From Thiomonas intermedia (GTDB lineage Bacteria; Pseudomonadota; Gammaproteobacteria; Burkholderiales; Burkholderiaceae_C): DNA of 38,074 nucleotides. The stretch covers positions 18,886 through 56,959 of the forward strand of contig DYKQ01000006.1 of NCBI GenBank assembly GCA_020722545.1, in the 5' to 3' direction. The position numbers were made by a program, and so were the translations under genes. Positions within the stretch are counted from its first letter, which is position 1; every line of letters starts with the position of its first letter. Below the pieces are notes generated by a model that was given only the letters and a program-made list of their open reading frames with translations, ran no database searches and was not told the DNA's origin. Positions 8,398 to 19,700 of the stretch are shown piece by piece.

Positions 8398-8889
8398 ATG
8401 ACCGCATTGGAACTCACTCCGCCCTTTCGCAGCAGCCTGCGCGCCCAGGCGCATGGGCTCAAACCCGTCGTGATGATCGGCGAGCAAGGGCTCAATCCGG
8501 CCAATCTGGCGGAAATCGACGTGGCGCTCAAGGCGCACGAACTCATCAAGGTGCGCGTGTTCGGTGACGATGCCGCGGCGCGCCTGGCCATGCAACACAC
8601 CATCTGCGACACGCTGGGCGCCGCTCCTGTGCAGGCGATCGGCAAACTGCTGGTGTTGTACCGGCCACGCCCGAAAGAAACCCGGCAGGCGCCTGGAGAA
8701 GAAACGCAAGTCGCCAGGCGCGGCAAATCGCCCCGCACCGTCAAAGTGGTCGTGCCTGCCAGCAGCCCGACACACCGGGCCAAGGTCAAGCGCGTCACCC
8801 TGCTGGGCAATCAGCGCCTTTCGGCCACTGGCAAGGTCAAGCGCGCCAAGCCGCGCCAGAGCAGCGTGAAAAAATCGTCGCGCGGCTGA
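8398..8889 (+). CDS. yhbY: YhbY/CRS1-CRM family RNA-binding protein with basic tail
   Basis: Small ribosome-associated RNA-binding protein of the CRM domain family, thought to act in 50S assembly. Residues about 1-97 form the domain, with the GxxG-type loop in VVMIGEQGL and the conserved HELIKVRVFGDD. The remaining 65 residues are rich in Lys, Arg and Ser with no recognisable fold (for example KVKRAKPRQSSVKKSSRG). E. coli YhbY has only about 97 residues, so the tail is an extension. I chose the ATG at 8398 because MTALELTP begins the domain; the frame is open further upstream without family similarity. It is divergent from rlmE and converges on the DUF4149 gene. Confidence 0.9.
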   Translation: MTALELTPPFRSSLRAQAHGLKPVVMIGEQGLNPANLAEIDVALKAHELIKVRVFGDDAAARLAMQHTICDTLGAAPVQAIGKLLVLYRPRPKETRQAPGEETQVARRGKSPRTVKVVVPASSPTHRAKVKRVTLLGNQRLSATGKVKRAKPRQSSVKKSSRG

Positions 8890-8891
8890 AG

Positions 8892-8905
8892 CGCTTTCAA
8901 AAGCG
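8892..8905. terminator. short inverted repeat between convergent genes
   Basis: CGCTTT-CA-AAAGCG is a perfect 6-bp inverted repeat in the 19-nt gap between the convergent ends of yhbY and the DUF4149 gene, reaching no further than 8905. It could act as a weak bidirectional terminator, but the stem is short and A/T-rich on its inner half. Confidence 0.3.
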
Positions 8906-8908
8906 GTT

Positions 8909-9334
8909 TCAGGCCGTTTTGCGGCGTGTCGGCAGACGCCAGACATACGCCGCCACGCACAGGGCCTGCAGGGCGAACACCAGACTGGCGATGCCGTGCC
9001 ACATGCCTGCTTGCGGCGAATGGCTATAGGCGGCTTGCAGCAACCGAGGCGCCACGCCGAACTCGCCCAGGACGGCAAAAAACACGCCACCCAACGGCAG
9101 CAGCAGATCAGCCGACATCGCCCTTTTGTCGGCAAACCGTTCGAGCGTGGCGATCAGCACGCCGAAAACGATGGCGGCCAGCGCCATGATGTAGAACATG
9201 CGACTGGCCACGGCGGCGGCGATCATTTTTTCGGGCGCCGTGGCGAACGCCGTGGGCGCGCCGATGAGGCCGACGGCCGCCATGCCGCCCAGCCAGAGCG
9301 CGGCGAGAAACCAGCGGGCGCGCAGACTGCTCAT
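8909..9334 (-). CDS. DUF4149 family membrane protein
   Basis: A 141-residue integral membrane protein with four predicted helices (about 8-30, 43-64, 75-94 and 110-131). The LWLGGM motif in the first helix is typical of DUF4149. The function is not known. The start ATG overlaps the greA stop by 4 nt (ATGA), so translation is probably coupled to greA. The greA-DUF4149-yhbY neighbourhood is one I recall from other Burkholderiales, which suggests an old but unexplained association. Confidence 0.85.
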   Translation of the reverse strand: MSSLRARWFLAALWLGGMAAVGLIGAPTAFATAPEKMIAAAVASRMFYIMALAAIVFGVLIATLERFADKRAMSADLLLPLGGVFFAVLGEFGVAPRLLQAAYSHSPQAGMWHGIASLVFALQALCVAAYVWRLPTRRKTA

Positions 9335-9804
9335 CGGTAGTGCACCGCAAGAATTTCGTACTGTCGCACGCCCCCCGGCGCGGCGACCTGGGCCACATCG
9401 CCCGATTCTTTGCCAATCAGCGCCCGAGCGATGGGGGAGTTGATGGAAATGCGTCCCTGCTTGAGATCGGCCTCGTCGTCACCCACGATCTGGTAGGTGA
9501 TTTCGTCGCCGCTGGATTCGTCGCTCAGTTCCACCGTGGCGCCGAACACCACGCGGCCGTCGGCCTGCAGTTCGCTCGGATCGATGATCTGCGCTGTGCC
9601 GAGCTTGCCTTCGATGTCGGCGATGCGGCCTTCGATAAAGCCCTGCTTGTCGCGGGCCGCGTCGTATTCGGCGTTTTCAGACAAATCGCCTTGCGCACGC
9701 GCCTCGGCGATGGCCTGGATCACCGCGGGTCGCTCGATGGTCTTGAGACGATGCAGCTCTTGCTTGAGTTGTTCCGCGCCTTTGCGCGTCATGGGGGTCG
9801 CCAT
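9331..9804 (-). CDS. greA: transcription elongation factor GreA
   Basis: Binds the RNA polymerase secondary channel and stimulates cleavage of backtracked RNA. The 157-residue product has the usual length, with the N-terminal coiled coil (about 1-75) carrying the acidic tip in [13 protein letters not shown] and the C-terminal FKBP-like domain with [20 protein letters not shown] at 9804 is preceded by GGAGGC. A strong terminator ends 23 nt upstream, leaving no room for a normal promoter between it and the start codon; expression probably depends on read-through from carB or on a promoter overlapping the hairpin. Confidence 0.97.
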   Translation of the reverse strand: MATPMTRKGAEQLKQELHRLKTIERPAVIQAIAEARAQGDLSENAEYDAARDKQGFIEGRIADIEGKLGTAQIIDPSELQADGRVVFGATVELSDESSGDEITYQIVGDDEADLKQGRISINSPIARALIGKESGDVAQVAAPGGVRQYEILAVHYR

Positions 9805-9827
9805 GATTGGGCCTCCGTTAAACCAGG

Positions 9828-9879
9828 AAAAAAACGAGCACCGCAGCCTGCGGCGTCAAATCGCCTGGGTGCGGTGCTC
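9828..9879 (-). terminator. strong intrinsic terminator between carB and greA
   Basis: On the minus strand a perfect 10-bp stem (GAGCACCGCA / TGCGGTGCTC, 9879-9870 and 9845-9836) encloses a 24-nt GC-rich loop that can pair further, and is followed by G and seven T (9834-9828). It lies 15 nt after the carB stop and about 24 nt before the greA start. Confidence 0.92.
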
Positions 9880-9893
9880 AGATGAAAATGATT

Positions 9894-13118
<3,225 letters not shown>

Positions 13119-13155
13119 GGGCGAGTCTCTTTATGCGGTTGAATCAGGTGAAAAA

Positions 13156-13848
13156 TCAGTGCGTTCTTGCGGTGGCCGCCAGCGCCAGTTTCACGCCGAA
13201 GCCGAAAAAACCGGCGCCGGTCGCGCCCATCGTCAGCGCGGACAGGCGTCGGCGGCGGCGGAAGGCATCCGCCACCCGTGCGCCGCCAAAGATCAGCACC
13301 GACAGGTAGAGCAGGCTGAAGAACTGGACGATGAGGCCCAGCAGCAGAAACGTCAGCGCCGGATGCGGGTAATGCGGATCGACGAACTGGATGAAAAAAG
13401 ACACAAAAAACAAAATCGCCTTGGGATTGAGCAGACTGATGAACAAGGCTTTTTGAAACGGGTTTTCCAGCCGTTTTCCGACCGGCTCAGGATGGGCATG
13501 AGGATGCGGCGCCTGGGCATGCAGCCCGGTGTCGGGCGTGTGCCAGCGCGTCCACGCCGCGCGCAGCATCTTGATGCCCAGCCAGCCCAGATACAGCGCG
13601 CCCGCCGCCTGAACCAGGTGATACAGGGTCAGATTGGTTTCCAGCAGCGACGCCGCGCCGACTGCCGCCAGCACCATCAGCACCGTGTCGCCCAGAAACA
13701 CCCCGAACGCGCCCCGATAGCCCTGGCGCACCCCGCGCTGCGCCGCCACACTCAGCACATAGAGCGAGTTCGGCCCCGGCAGCAGGACGATGAAAATCAC
13801 CCCGAGCACATAGGTCCACAGATTGACGATGCCGAACATCTGATCCAT
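13156..13848 (-). CDS. leuE: LysE/RhtB family amino-acid exporter, LeuE-like
   Basis: Inner-membrane exporter of the LysE/RhtB family. Its position between carA and carB matches the gene annotated as leucine exporter LeuE in related genomes. The 230-residue product has about six hydrophobic segments, the family motif LLPGPNSLYVLSVAAQRG (about 23-40) and the second signature LLNPKAILFF. The central loop carries a His/Pro-rich insertion (HAQAPHPHAHPEP, about 110-122), which is unusual and makes the protein a little longer than E. coli LeuE (212). It starts 8 nt after carA and ends 37 nt before carB, so the three are co-transcribed. The substrate is inferred, not shown. Confidence 0.85.
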   Translation of the reverse strand: MDQMFGIVNLWTYVLGVIFIVLLPGPNSLYVLSVAAQRGVRQGYRGAFGVFLGDTVLMVLAAVGAASLLETNLTLYHLVQAAGALYLGWLGIKMLRAAWTRWHTPDTGLHAQAPHPHAHPEPVGKRLENPFQKALFISLLNPKAILFFVSFFIQFVDPHYPHPALTFLLLGLIVQFFSLLYLSVLIFGGARVADAFRRRRRLSALTMGATGAGFFGFGVKLALAATARTH

Positions 13849-13856
13849 GGGCAGTC

Positions 13857-15008
13857 TCAGGCGCGATCCATCATGCCGACAAAACGGTCGAACAGATAGC
13901 CGATGTCATGCGGCCCGGGACTGGCTTCCGGGTGGCCCTGGAAACAGAACGCCGGCTTGTCTTTCCACGCCATGCCCTGCAGCGTGCCGTCGAACAGCGA
14001 CACATGCGTGATGCGCACCGTGTCGGGCAGGCTGGCCGCGTCTACCGCAAAACCGTGGTTCTGGCTGGTGATGGACACGCGGCCGCTGTCCAGGTCTTTG
14101 ACCGGGTGATTCGCGCCGTGGTGGCCGAATTTCATCTTGAAGCTCTTGCCGCCGGCGGCCAGCCCCATGATCTGATGCCCGAGGCAAATGCCGAAGGTCG
14201 GCATGCCGGCGGCGATGATGCTCTGGGTCGCGGCAATGGCGTAATCGCAGGGCTCGGGGTCGCCCGGGCCGTTGGAGAGGAACACGCCGTCGGGCCGCAG
14301 CGCCAGCACGTCGGCTGCAGAGGTTTGCGCGGGCACCACGGTGACGCGGCAGCCGCGTGCCGCCAGCAGGCGCAGGATGTTGAACTTCACGCCGAAGTCG
14401 TAGGCCACGACATGACGCAGGGGCCGGGTCATTTCGCCATAACCTCGCTCCAGCGACCAGTCGGTTTGCGTCCACTCGTAGGGTTGCGACGTGGTGACGA
14501 CGCGGGCCAGATCCATACCGGCCAGACCGGCAAAGCCGCGCGCGCCATCGAGCGCCGTCTGAATCACGGCATCGGTGATGTCTTGCCCCGCCTCCAGGCC
14601 AATGACGCAGCCGCTCTGCGCGCCCTCGGTGCGCAAGTGGCGCGTCAGCCTGCGGGTGTCGATCCCGGCGATGGCGACCGTACCGTTTTGGCGCAGATAG
14701 GCATCGAGCGTCTGTTCGCCGCGATAGTTCGACCTCTGCAGCGGCAGATCCTTGATGATCAGCCCGGCGGCATGCACCTGAGCCGCTTCCACGTCCTGCG
14801 CATTGGCGCCGACGTTGCCGATGTGCGGATAAGTCAGGGTGACGATCTGGCGGCAGTAGCTAGGATCGGTCAGGATTTCCTGATAGCCGGTCATCGCGGT
14901 GTTGAACACCACTTCGCCAACCGTCTGTCCACTCGCGCCAATGGAGAGTCCGCGAAAGATCGAGCCGTCGGCGAGAACCAGAACGGCTTTGGGCAGCATG
15001 GACAGCAT
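13857..15008 (-). CDS. carA: carbamoyl-phosphate synthase small subunit CarA
   Basis: Class I glutamine amidotransferase subunit that hydrolyses glutamine and passes ammonia to CarB. The 383-residue product has the N-terminal CPSase domain and the C-terminal GATase domain. The latter carries the nucleophile Cys275 in GICLGHQ and His359/Glu361 in GHPEAS. I chose the ATG at 15008, because GGAG lies 7 nt upstream and the family similarity starts here; the frame stays open to 15314 but that part is the leader. A second in-frame ATG is at 14999. First gene of carA-leuE-carB, with a candidate TATAAT about 163 nt upstream and a GC-rich leader. Confidence 0.97.
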   Translation of the reverse strand: MLSMLPKAVLVLADGSIFRGLSIGASGQTVGEVVFNTAMTGYQEILTDPSYCRQIVTLTYPHIGNVGANAQDVEAAQVHAAGLIIKDLPLQRSNYRGEQTLDAYLRQNGTVAIAGIDTRRLTRHLRTEGAQSGCVIGLEAGQDITDAVIQTALDGARGFAGLAGMDLARVVTTSQPYEWTQTDWSLERGYGEMTRPLRHVVAYDFGVKFNILRLLAARGCRVTVVPAQTSAADVLALRPDGVFLSNGPGDPEPCDYAIAATQSIIAAGMPTFGICLGHQIMGLAAGGKSFKMKFGHHGANHPVKDLDSGRVSITSQNHGFAVDAASLPDTVRITHVSLFDGTLQGMAWKDKPAFCFQGHPEASPGPHDIGYLFDRFVGMMDRA

Positions 15009-15117
15009 GAGAATTCTCCGGTGAGCGCCCGGATATTGGAATGGATCGCCAGCCTGGCCGACAATCTGGGGCGCGGCGCGCAAATAGCTGTGAAGCCAAT
15101 TTGCCCGTCCATCACGT

Positions 15118-15148
15118 CCCTTGGGGGGCGCCGCAGGGCGGCGACACT
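15118..15148. repeat. GC-rich palindromic intergenic element (carA leader side)
   Basis: A run of T and G is followed by CGCCG-CAGGG-CGGCG (15129-15143), a hairpin with 5-bp arms within a C/G-rich block. It lies in the transcribed leader of carA if the TATAAT at 15171-15176 is used. Blocks of this kind (CCTTGGGGGGCGCCGC...) are ones I associate with multi-copy intergenic palindromes of Burkholderiales, which can only be confirmed genome-wide. Confidence 0.45.
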
Positions 15149-15170
15149 TCAGGCGCACAAAATCTGCCGG

Positions 15171-15176
15171 ATTATA
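15171..15176 (-). promoter_or_regulatory. carA: candidate carA -10 box
   Basis: The minus strand reads TATAAT at 15176-15171, a perfect -10 hexamer in otherwise GC-rich DNA. No convincing -35 is found at 17 nt spacing. Initiation near 15163 would give carA a leader of about 155 nt containing the palindrome at 15129-15143, room for pyrimidine- or arginine-dependent control. Confidence 0.4.
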
Positions 15177-15209
15177 TTCATGCGGTTTGTCTGCGCAGCG
15201 TCTCAAGGA

Positions 15210-15300
15210 AGCGCTGGGCCGCCCCAGGTTTTCTTGACCCCCACGGGGGGGCGGGCTGGGCCTAGCCCGGCCCTGGGGGCGCTCAAAGCGCCCGGACACG
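15210..15300. repeat. palindrome-rich element directly upstream of tonB-like gene
   Basis: Three nested or adjacent inverted repeats follow one another. CCGCCCC pairs with GGGGCGG across a CCCCC/GGGGG core. CGGGCT-GGGCCT-AGCCCG is at 15252-15269. GGGCGCT-CAA-AGCGCCC is at 15277-15293. The last hairpin ends 20 nt before the tonB-like start. The whole 305-bp gap 15009-15313 holds no gene. The element resembles repeated GC palindromes known from related genomes and may act as a terminator or mRNA-stability element. Confidence 0.45.
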
Positions 15301-15313
15301 CCAACTTGTCGCA

Positions 15314-16120
15314 ATGAACACCCTTCCTTCTCTGACGCCCCCGCCTCGGTCCCTCCCCCTGCTCGCCCTCGCGTTCGGCGTTCTGCTCGCGCACGCCTTG
15401 CTGCTCGCCTGGCTGGTGTTCACGCCCACCCAGGCGCCCAACAAGCCGGAACAGCGGATTGAATGGATCACCTTGCAGAAAGCGCCGCTGCCTGCCGCTC
15501 GGCCCCCTGCGCCAACCCAGGCGGCTGCGGCCGTGCCGCCGCCCGAAAAAACGCAGCCCGCCCCCCCGAAAAAGCACTTCGCCCGGCCCGCTCCGCCGCA
15601 TCCGAGCCCGCAGGTCCCACCGGCGCCCCGGCGCCCGCAGCCAACGAAGCCCGTTTTGCCACGCGCGAACACGCCGCCGATCGAGCCGACCGTAGCGCCT
15701 GCGGCCCCTCCTGCTCCCGACCTCCCGGCGATAGCTGCTGCGCCCAGTGCGGCCCCGCAGGTCGCCACGCCCATCGCGGCGCCCAACCCGCCCCACCCCG
15801 CGGCGGCGGCCTCCGCTGCGCCCGAGCCCGTCGTGGAGACTGCGGCCTCGTACAAGGCGGAGTATCTCGACAATCCGCCGCCACCTTATCCCCGTCTGTC
15901 GCGCCAATTGGGCGAGGAGGGTACGGCCCTGCTCAAGGTGCAGGTTGGCCCGAACGGGCGCCCGCTGCAGATCAAGCTCATGTCGTCCACCGGCTATCCG
16001 CGGCTTGACGAAGCCGCCGAGGCGACCGTGGCGCAGTGGCGCTTCGTCGCCGCCACGCGCAACGGTCAGTCGATCACTTCCTGGGTGCTGGTGCCGATCA
16101 AGTTCCGTATTTTGAATTGA
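15314..16120 (+). CDS. TonB-family energy transducer
   Basis: Inner-membrane-anchored, periplasm-spanning protein that would pass proton-motive energy from ExbB/ExbD to outer-membrane transporters or a similar partner. The 268-residue product has a short cytoplasmic N-terminus, one membrane helix (about 14-36), and a long linker very rich in Pro and Ala with Lys (about 50-175). It ends in a complete TonB C-terminal domain (about 185-268) with [20 protein letters not shown] and the final [11 protein letters not shown]...VPIKFRI. No exbB or exbD is adjacent, so it must share partners encoded elsewhere. The ATG at 15314 has no Shine-Dalgarno. It converges on the aidB gene with a 7-nt gap. No Fur-box-like sequence is seen. 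Confidence 0.88.
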   Translation: MNTLPSLTPPPRSLPLLALAFGVLLAHALLLAWLVFTPTQAPNKPEQRIEWITLQKAPLPAARPPAPTQAAAAVPPPEKTQPAPPKKHFARPAPPHPSPQVPPAPRRPQPTKPVLPRANTPPIEPTVAPAAPPAPDLPAIAAAPSAAPQVATPIAAPNPPHPAAAASAAPEPVVETAASYKAEYLDNPPPPYPRLSRQLGEEGTALLKVQVGPNGRPLQIKLMSSTGYPRLDEAAEATVAQWRFVAATRNGQSITSWVLVPIKFRILN

Positions 16121-16127
16121 GCCCTGC

Positions 16128-17759
16128 TCACGCCGTTTGCAGCGCCCGACTGAGCAGCAGATCGAAATCCGTCGCCTTCCTCAAGGCGCCGAAGCCTCCG
16201 CCCCACTCACCCCCGAGCCGGGATGCGCAGAAAGCCTGGGCGATCGGCTCTGGCGCGTGACGCAGCAGCAAAGCGGCCTGCACGGCCAGCACGAGGTCGT
16301 GGGTCAGCGCCCGGGCGCGCGATTGCTGCGCGTCGGTATCGCGCAGAGCCGCCGAGAAGCGCTGCAGGTGCGCGTCGAAATGGGCGTTGCGCCCCTGCGC
16401 CGGGGCGAGTTCAGCCATCAGGGCGTCGGCGGTGCGCGGGTTTTTGCCCAGGGCGCGCAGCACGTCCAGGCACATCACATTGCCCGATCCTTCCCAGATG
16501 GAATTCACCGGCATTTCGCGATAGATGCGCGCCTGCACATCATCTTCGACGTAGCCGTTGCCGCCCAGCACCTCCATCGCCTCGGCTGCGAGTTCGGCGC
16601 CGCGTTTGCAGATGCGAAACTTGCCCGCCGGCGTGAGCAGGCGCCGCAGCAGCGACTGCGCCTCGTCGTGCTGCGAGTCGAAGGCCTGCGCCAGCCGCAG
16701 GGCCAGGGCGATCGCGGCTTCGACCTCCAGCGCCATGTCGGCCAGCACATTGCGCATCAGCGGCTGATCGATCAGCGCGGCGCCGAAAGCGCGGCGGCGC
16801 CGCGCGTAGTGCACCGCCTGGCTCAGGGCCTGGCGCATCAGCCCGGTGGTGCCGAGCACACAATCCAACCGGGTGTAGGTTCCCATTTCCAGAATGGTCG
16901 GCACGCCGCGCCCTTCTTCGCCGAGCAGACGCCCCCAAGCCCCCTGAAATTCCACTTCGGACGAAGCGTTGGAACGGTTGCCCAGCTTGTCCTTGAGCCG
17001 CTGGATCAGCACCGGGTTCTTGCTGCCGTCCGGCGCCCAGCGGGGCACGAAAAAGCAGCTCAGGCCGCCCGCCGTCTGCGCGAGCACGAGATGGGCATCG
17101 CATTGCGGGGCGGAAAAAAACCACTTGTGCCCGGTCAGGCGGTAGCCGCCCGCGCTGTCAGGTTCGGCGCGAGTGGTGTTGGTGCGCAGATCGGAGCCAC
17201 CCTGTTTCTCGGTCATGCCCATGCCGATCAGCCCGCCGCGCTTTTGCGCCAGCGGCAGGTCGCGCGGATCGTATTCCGGGCGCATCAGCGTGGGCAGCCA
17301 GTCGCGCGCCAGCAGAGCGTCGCGCGACATCGCGGGAATCGCGCCATAGGTCATGGTGGTGGGACACATCGACCCGGCTTCGATCTGCGTTTGCAGAATG
17401 AAGCCCGCCGCCCGCGCCACATGCGCGCCCGGCCGCGGTTGCGCCCACGGCCCGGTGTGCAGGCCGCGCCGGGCGATGTCGCTCATCAACGCATGCCAGG
17501 CCGGGTGAAACTCGATCTGGTCGCGGCGAAAGCCCCGTGCATCGAAAGCGTGCAGAACTGGCGTGTTCTGGTTGGCCAGTCGCCCCTGCTCGTAGCTGGC
17601 GGCGGCGCCAAGCTCCGCGCCCTGTCGCGTGAGTTGCTCCTCCGCCCAGCCGCCGCCGGCACGGACCAGCGCCTCGCGCAGCGCGGGATCGGCGGTGAAC
17701 AGGTTGTAATCCTGCAAGGGCGGGGCTTGATTGGTCACTTCATGGGTAGGCCAGGTCAT
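16128..17759 (-). CDS. aidB: acyl-CoA dehydrogenase family protein, AidB type
   Basis: FAD-dependent flavoprotein of the acyl-CoA dehydrogenase superfamily, AidB branch. In E. coli AidB belongs to the adaptive response to alkylating agents and binds DNA; its catalytic substrate is unclear. The 543-residue product matches the AidB length. It has MTEKQGGSDLRTNTT and HKWFFSAPQCD in the FAD/substrate domain, the helical ACAD domain with YARRRRAFG, and WEGSGNVMCLDVLR holding the active-site glutamate. ATG at 17759 is preceded by GGAGACACCC. It is divergent from the arn operon (129-bp gap) and convergent with the tonB-like gene. No other alkylation-response gene is nearby, so a role in short-chain acyl-CoA oxidation is also possible. 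Confidence 0.9.
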   Translation of the reverse strand: MTWPTHEVTNQAPPLQDYNLFTADPALREALVRAGGGWAEEQLTRQGAELGAAASYEQGRLANQNTPVLHAFDARGFRRDQIEFHPAWHALMSDIARRGLHTGPWAQPRPGAHVARAAGFILQTQIEAGSMCPTTMTYGAIPAMSRDALLARDWLPTLMRPEYDPRDLPLAQKRGGLIGMGMTEKQGGSDLRTNTTRAEPDSAGGYRLTGHKWFFSAPQCDAHLVLAQTAGGLSCFFVPRWAPDGSKNPVLIQRLKDKLGNRSNASSEVEFQGAWGRLLGEEGRGVPTILEMGTYTRLDCVLGTTGLMRQALSQAVHYARRRRAFGAALIDQPLMRNVLADMALEVEAAIALALRLAQAFDSQHDEAQSLLRRLLTPAGKFRICKRGAELAAEAMEVLGGNGYVEDDVQARIYREMPVNSIWEGSGNVMCLDVLRALGKNPRTADALMAELAPAQGRNAHFDAHLQRFSAALRDTDAQQSRARALTHDLVLAVQAALLLRHAPEPIAQAFCASRLGGEWGGGFGALRKATDFDLLLSRALQTA

Positions 17760-17888
17760 GGGTGTCTCCGGTTGAGTTTGGTGTGCTCTGCATTGCAGCA
17801 CCGACCCTCAGTGGCGTGCAAGGAACAGCCCGTTACCATGCTCGGCTATCCGCCAGGCTCCCGGCCTTGCACAGAACACGCTTGCCCC

Positions 17889-19700
17889 ATGTCGCATTCC
17901 ACACAAGACTTTTCCGATTCGGACACCGGCCCCGGCCGCAGCCTGATCTGGGTGCTGTTTGCCGCGCTCGTCGTTCTCTGGCTGGGCACGCTGGGCTGGC
18001 GCGATCTGGTGCCGACGGACGAAGGCCGCTATGCCGAAATCCCGCGGGAAATGGTGGTGACGGGCGACTGGGTCACGCCCCGGCTCGACGGTTTCAAATA
18101 CTTCGAAAAACCGCCGCTGCAATACTGGGCGACTGCGGTGACTTATGAAGTGTTCGGCTTCGGCGAATGGCAGGCGCGTCTGTGGACCGGACTCACCGGC
18201 CTGTTGACGGTGCTGTTCACCGGCTGGGCCGGAACGCGGCTGTTCAACCGGCGCACCGGGGTGTTTGCCGCAGGCGTGCTGGCGAGCATGTTCTACTGGA
18301 ACGCGATGAGCCACATCAACACGCTGGACATGGGCACCGCAGCCACCATGTCCGCGAGTCTGATGGCCTTTCTGCTGGCGCAGCGGCCCGATGCGAGCCG
18401 TGCGCAGACCCGTTGGTGGATGTGGGCCTGTTGGGCTTTCATGGCGCTGGCCGTGCTGTCCAAGGGGCTGATCGGCATTCTGCTGCCCGGCGCGGCGCTG
18501 GTGCTCTACACCCTGATTTACCGCGACTGGAAGTTGTGGACGCGGCTTTACATCGTCAGCGGCCTGCTCATTTTTCTGGCCATTGCCGCGCCCTGGTTCA
18601 TCTGGGTGCAGGTGCGCAACCCTGATTTTTTCGACTACTTTTTCATCTACCAGCAGTTCACCCGCTTTCTCACCGACAAGCTCCACCGCCCCGGCGCCTG
18701 GTGGTATTTCCTGCCCATTCTGATTCTGGGCGTTCTGCCCTGGCTGGGCAGCCTCGTTCCCGCCCTCTGGCGCGGCGCGGCGCGGCCCGCGCAGCGCGGC
18801 GCCGCCTTTGGCAGCGCGCAGGGCCGCACGCTGCATGCTCAAGGCATGCTGGTGATCTGGGCGGTGTTCATTTTTGTGTTTTTCAGCATCTCCAAATCGA
18901 AGCTGCCGTCTTACATCCTGCCCATCTTTCCGGCGTTGGCGCTGCTCATGGCCGACTATTTCGACCGCGTTCGCGGCGGCGCCCTGCGCTGGCAATTCGG
19001 TCTGCTCGCTCTGCTGGGTCTGGCGGGCGTCATCGGACTGACGCAATTGCACCGACTGGGCAACGCCACCACGCCCGGCGCGCTGTATCAGCAGTTCGGC
19101 TGGTGGCTCGAAGGCACAGCAGCGCTGGCGCTGATCAGCGGGCTAGTGGCCTGGCGCTGGGAGGCGCAGGGCCGACGCACCGCGGCCGTGCTGCTGGTCA
19201 GCGTGGCGATGACGCTGGGGTTCTCTCTGGGCATCCAGCAGTTCCAGATTCTGGGCCGCACCGCGTCAACCAAGGATGTGGTCCACGCCATCAAGCCCTG
19301 GATTCAGCCGGGCCAGCCGTTCTACGCTGTGGGCACTTACGACCAGACTTTGCCCTTTTACCTCGACCGCACCGTCACCTTGGTCAAGTATCAGGGCGAG
19401 CTGCATTTCGGCATTACGCAGCAGCCCGGTCTGTGGGTGCCGACCTACGCCGATTTCGCCCGGCGCTGGAACGAGGACAAGCAGCCTCTGGCGCTGATGT
19501 CGCCGTCCACCCTGCCCGCGCTGCAGGCGCTGCATATGCCGATGACGGTGATCTACCGCGCCCCGCGCTTCGTCGTCATCGCCAAACCGGGGCAAGACTA
19601 CGGCGCGGCTGCCCAGGCCGCATCGGCGCGGCTGCCCGCGGATTGGAACGCAGGGCCGTCGCTGGTTTCCCCGCGGGCTGAAGCCGGAGCCCAGCGGTGA
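17889..19700 (+). CDS. arnT: 4-amino-4-deoxy-L-arabinose lipid A transferase ArnT (GT83, GT-C fold)
   Basis: Transfers L-Ara4N from undecaprenyl phosphate to lipid A phosphates on the periplasmic face of the inner membrane, lowering affinity for polymyxin-type peptides. The 603-residue product has about a dozen membrane helices. The first periplasmic loop holds the catalytic DE motif (Asp44/Glu45 in VPTDEGRYAEIPREM), the substrate loop FKYFEKPPLQYW follows (69-80), and Asp147 in NTLDMG matches the second conserved aspartate of ArnT. A soluble C-terminal domain ends the protein. I chose the ATG at 17889; an in-frame ATG at 17838 is possible and neither has a convincing ribosome site. First gene of the operon, overlapping the next by GTGA. 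Confidence 0.92.
   Translation: MSHSTQDFSDSDTGPGRSLIWVLFAALVVLWLGTLGWRDLVPTDEGRYAEIPREMVVTGDWVTPRLDGFKYFEKPPLQYWATAVTYEVFGFGEWQARLWTGLTGLLTVLFTGWAGTRLFNRRTGVFAAGVLASMFYWNAMSHINTLDMGTAATMSASLMAFLLAQRPDASRAQTRWWMWACWAFMALAVLSKGLIGILLPGAALVLYTLIYRDWKLWTRLYIVSGLLIFLAIAAPWFIWVQVRNPDFFDYFFIYQQFTRFLTDKLHRPGAWWYFLPILILGVLPWLGSLVPALWRGAARPAQRGAAFGSAQGRTLHAQGMLVIWAVFIFVFFSISKSKLPSYILPIFPALALLMADYFDRVRGGALRWQFGLLALLGLAGVIGLTQLHRLGNATTPGALYQQFGWWLEGTAALALISGLVAWRWEAQGRRTAAVLLVSVAMTLGFSLGIQQFQILGRTASTKDVVHAIKPWIQPGQPFYAVGTYDQTLPFYLDRTVTLVKYQGELHFGITQQPGLWVPTYADFARRWNEDKQPLALMSPSTLPALQALHMPMTVIYRAPRFVVIAKPGQDYGAAAQAASARLPADWNAGPSLVSPRAEAGAQR

Noticed and set aside
14891-15115. 74-codon minus-strand frame starting in the carA leader, considered as a leader peptide
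   Set aside because: It runs far into carA in another frame, has no clear ribosome site and no run of Arg or other regulatory codons.
17760-17888. PmrA- or PhoP-type box in front of arnT
   Set aside because: I found no convincing repeat resembling the known boxes in the 129-bp gap between aidB and arnT.
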